Source of the DNA: Erythrobacteraceae bacterium WH01K
GTDB lineage: Bacteria > Pseudomonadota > Alphaproteobacteria > Sphingomonadales > Sphingomonadaceae
Length of the DNA stretch: 64,000 nucleotides
Direction of reading: 5' to 3'
NCBI GenBank assembly: GCA_027941995.1
Contig: CP115966.1
Coordinates: forward strand, 186,001 to 250,000
Under the pieces are notes generated by a model, which was not told the origin of the DNA, searched no databases, and saw only the letters and a list, made by a program, of their open reading frames with translations. This document shows, piece by piece, positions 63,924 through 64,000 of the stretch (position 1 is the first letter of the stretch; every line of letters starts with the position of its first letter). Made by a program: the position numbers and the translations under genes.

Positions 63924-64000
63924 GTGGCAAAGCGTATCCTCGTTGTCGAGGACAACGACCTCAATCGCAAGCTGTTCTGCGACGTGCTGCGCGCCGGCGG
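63924..64000 (+). CDS. divK: Response regulator DivK (3' part outside window)
   Basis: Single-domain receiver of the cell cycle and polarity circuit that acts through DivL and CckA on CtrA. Only the first 25 or so codons are inside: MAKRILVVEDNDLNRKLFC. GTG at 63924 with AAGGAGG 9 nt upstream. Family assignment rests on this N-terminus and on the divergent DUF3572 neighbour; the phospho-acceptor lies beyond the window. Confidence 0.85.
   Translation, partial: MAKRILVVEDNDLNRKLFCDVLRAG

Overview
The window looks like ordinary chromosome from a high-GC alphaproteobacterium, most likely Sphingomonadales and probably Erythrobacteraceae. The evidence is the protein set and its local order: CtrA and DivK of the alphaproteobacterial cell-cycle circuit, a one-cysteine DksA, DUF4167 and DUF3572 proteins, a CDC48-type AAA ATPase, a MaeB malic enzyme with a phosphotransacetylase-like tail, and a CIRCE-controlled groESL. 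I read about 62 protein genes. I saw no rRNA, tRNA, CRISPR array, prophage or insertion sequence.

Layout. 1-3.55 kb: end of a MATE exporter, then groES-groEL behind a CIRCE element. 3.57-9.7 kb: a copper-handling island. csoR and a membrane DUF305 protein diverge from copA-copB across only 49 nt holding a CsoR-type inverted repeat, and a secreted DUF305/LVIVD-like protein follows. 9.8-14.5 kb: acyl-CoA dehydrogenase with an APH-type phosphotransferase, a host-attachment-type protein, a class A beta-lactamase-like serine hydrolase lacking Glu166, and a small acidic lipoprotein. 14.8-21.2 kb: polA, an MscS channel, and the CDC48-type ATPase. 21.5-26.2 kb: ketoacid CoA-transferase genes split by a HAD-like lipoprotein, a CaiB/BaiF CoA-transferase, and a GbsR/MarR-type regulator with a perfect 18-bp palindrome in front of it and a related site before the next gene.

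26.2-33.2 kb (minus strand): metK, lnt, DUF4167, prmC, prfA and hisS. The hisS 3' end is compositionally foreign and encodes an atypical C-terminal domain. 33.3-39.3 kb: ppa, a BON-MscS channel, lptB, rpoN and ctrA; the ctrA promoter carries a GANTC site and TTAA-type CtrA boxes. 39.4-50.3 kb: SLC13 permease, trmB, a DUF892 protein coupled to an aldehyde dehydrogenase, maeB, mutS and small membrane or hydrophilic proteins. 50.3-54.1 kb: 3-hydroxyacyl-CoA dehydrogenase, cobalamin adenosyltransferase, a twin-TM protein, gluQ, an HNH protein and a small lipoprotein. 54.1-56.8 kb: overlapping kynA-kynB-kynU operon. 56.9-64 kb: DUF4112, a peptide-binding lipoprotein, PilZ, dksA, a Sel1 protein, and a five-gene overlapping minus-strand operon (DUF3572, HAD, RidA, GDPD, FemAB-like) divergent from divK, which runs off the window.

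The most unusual items are the chimeric HisRS, the Cys-rich repeats of CopB, the DUF305/LVIVD-like protein, the beta-lactamase-like protein without its deacylating residues, the GbsR-type palindromes, and a 17-bp TTAA-N8-TTAAC motif shared by the ctrA and Sel1 upstream regions. All functions are assigned by reading sequence only; no database search was run.
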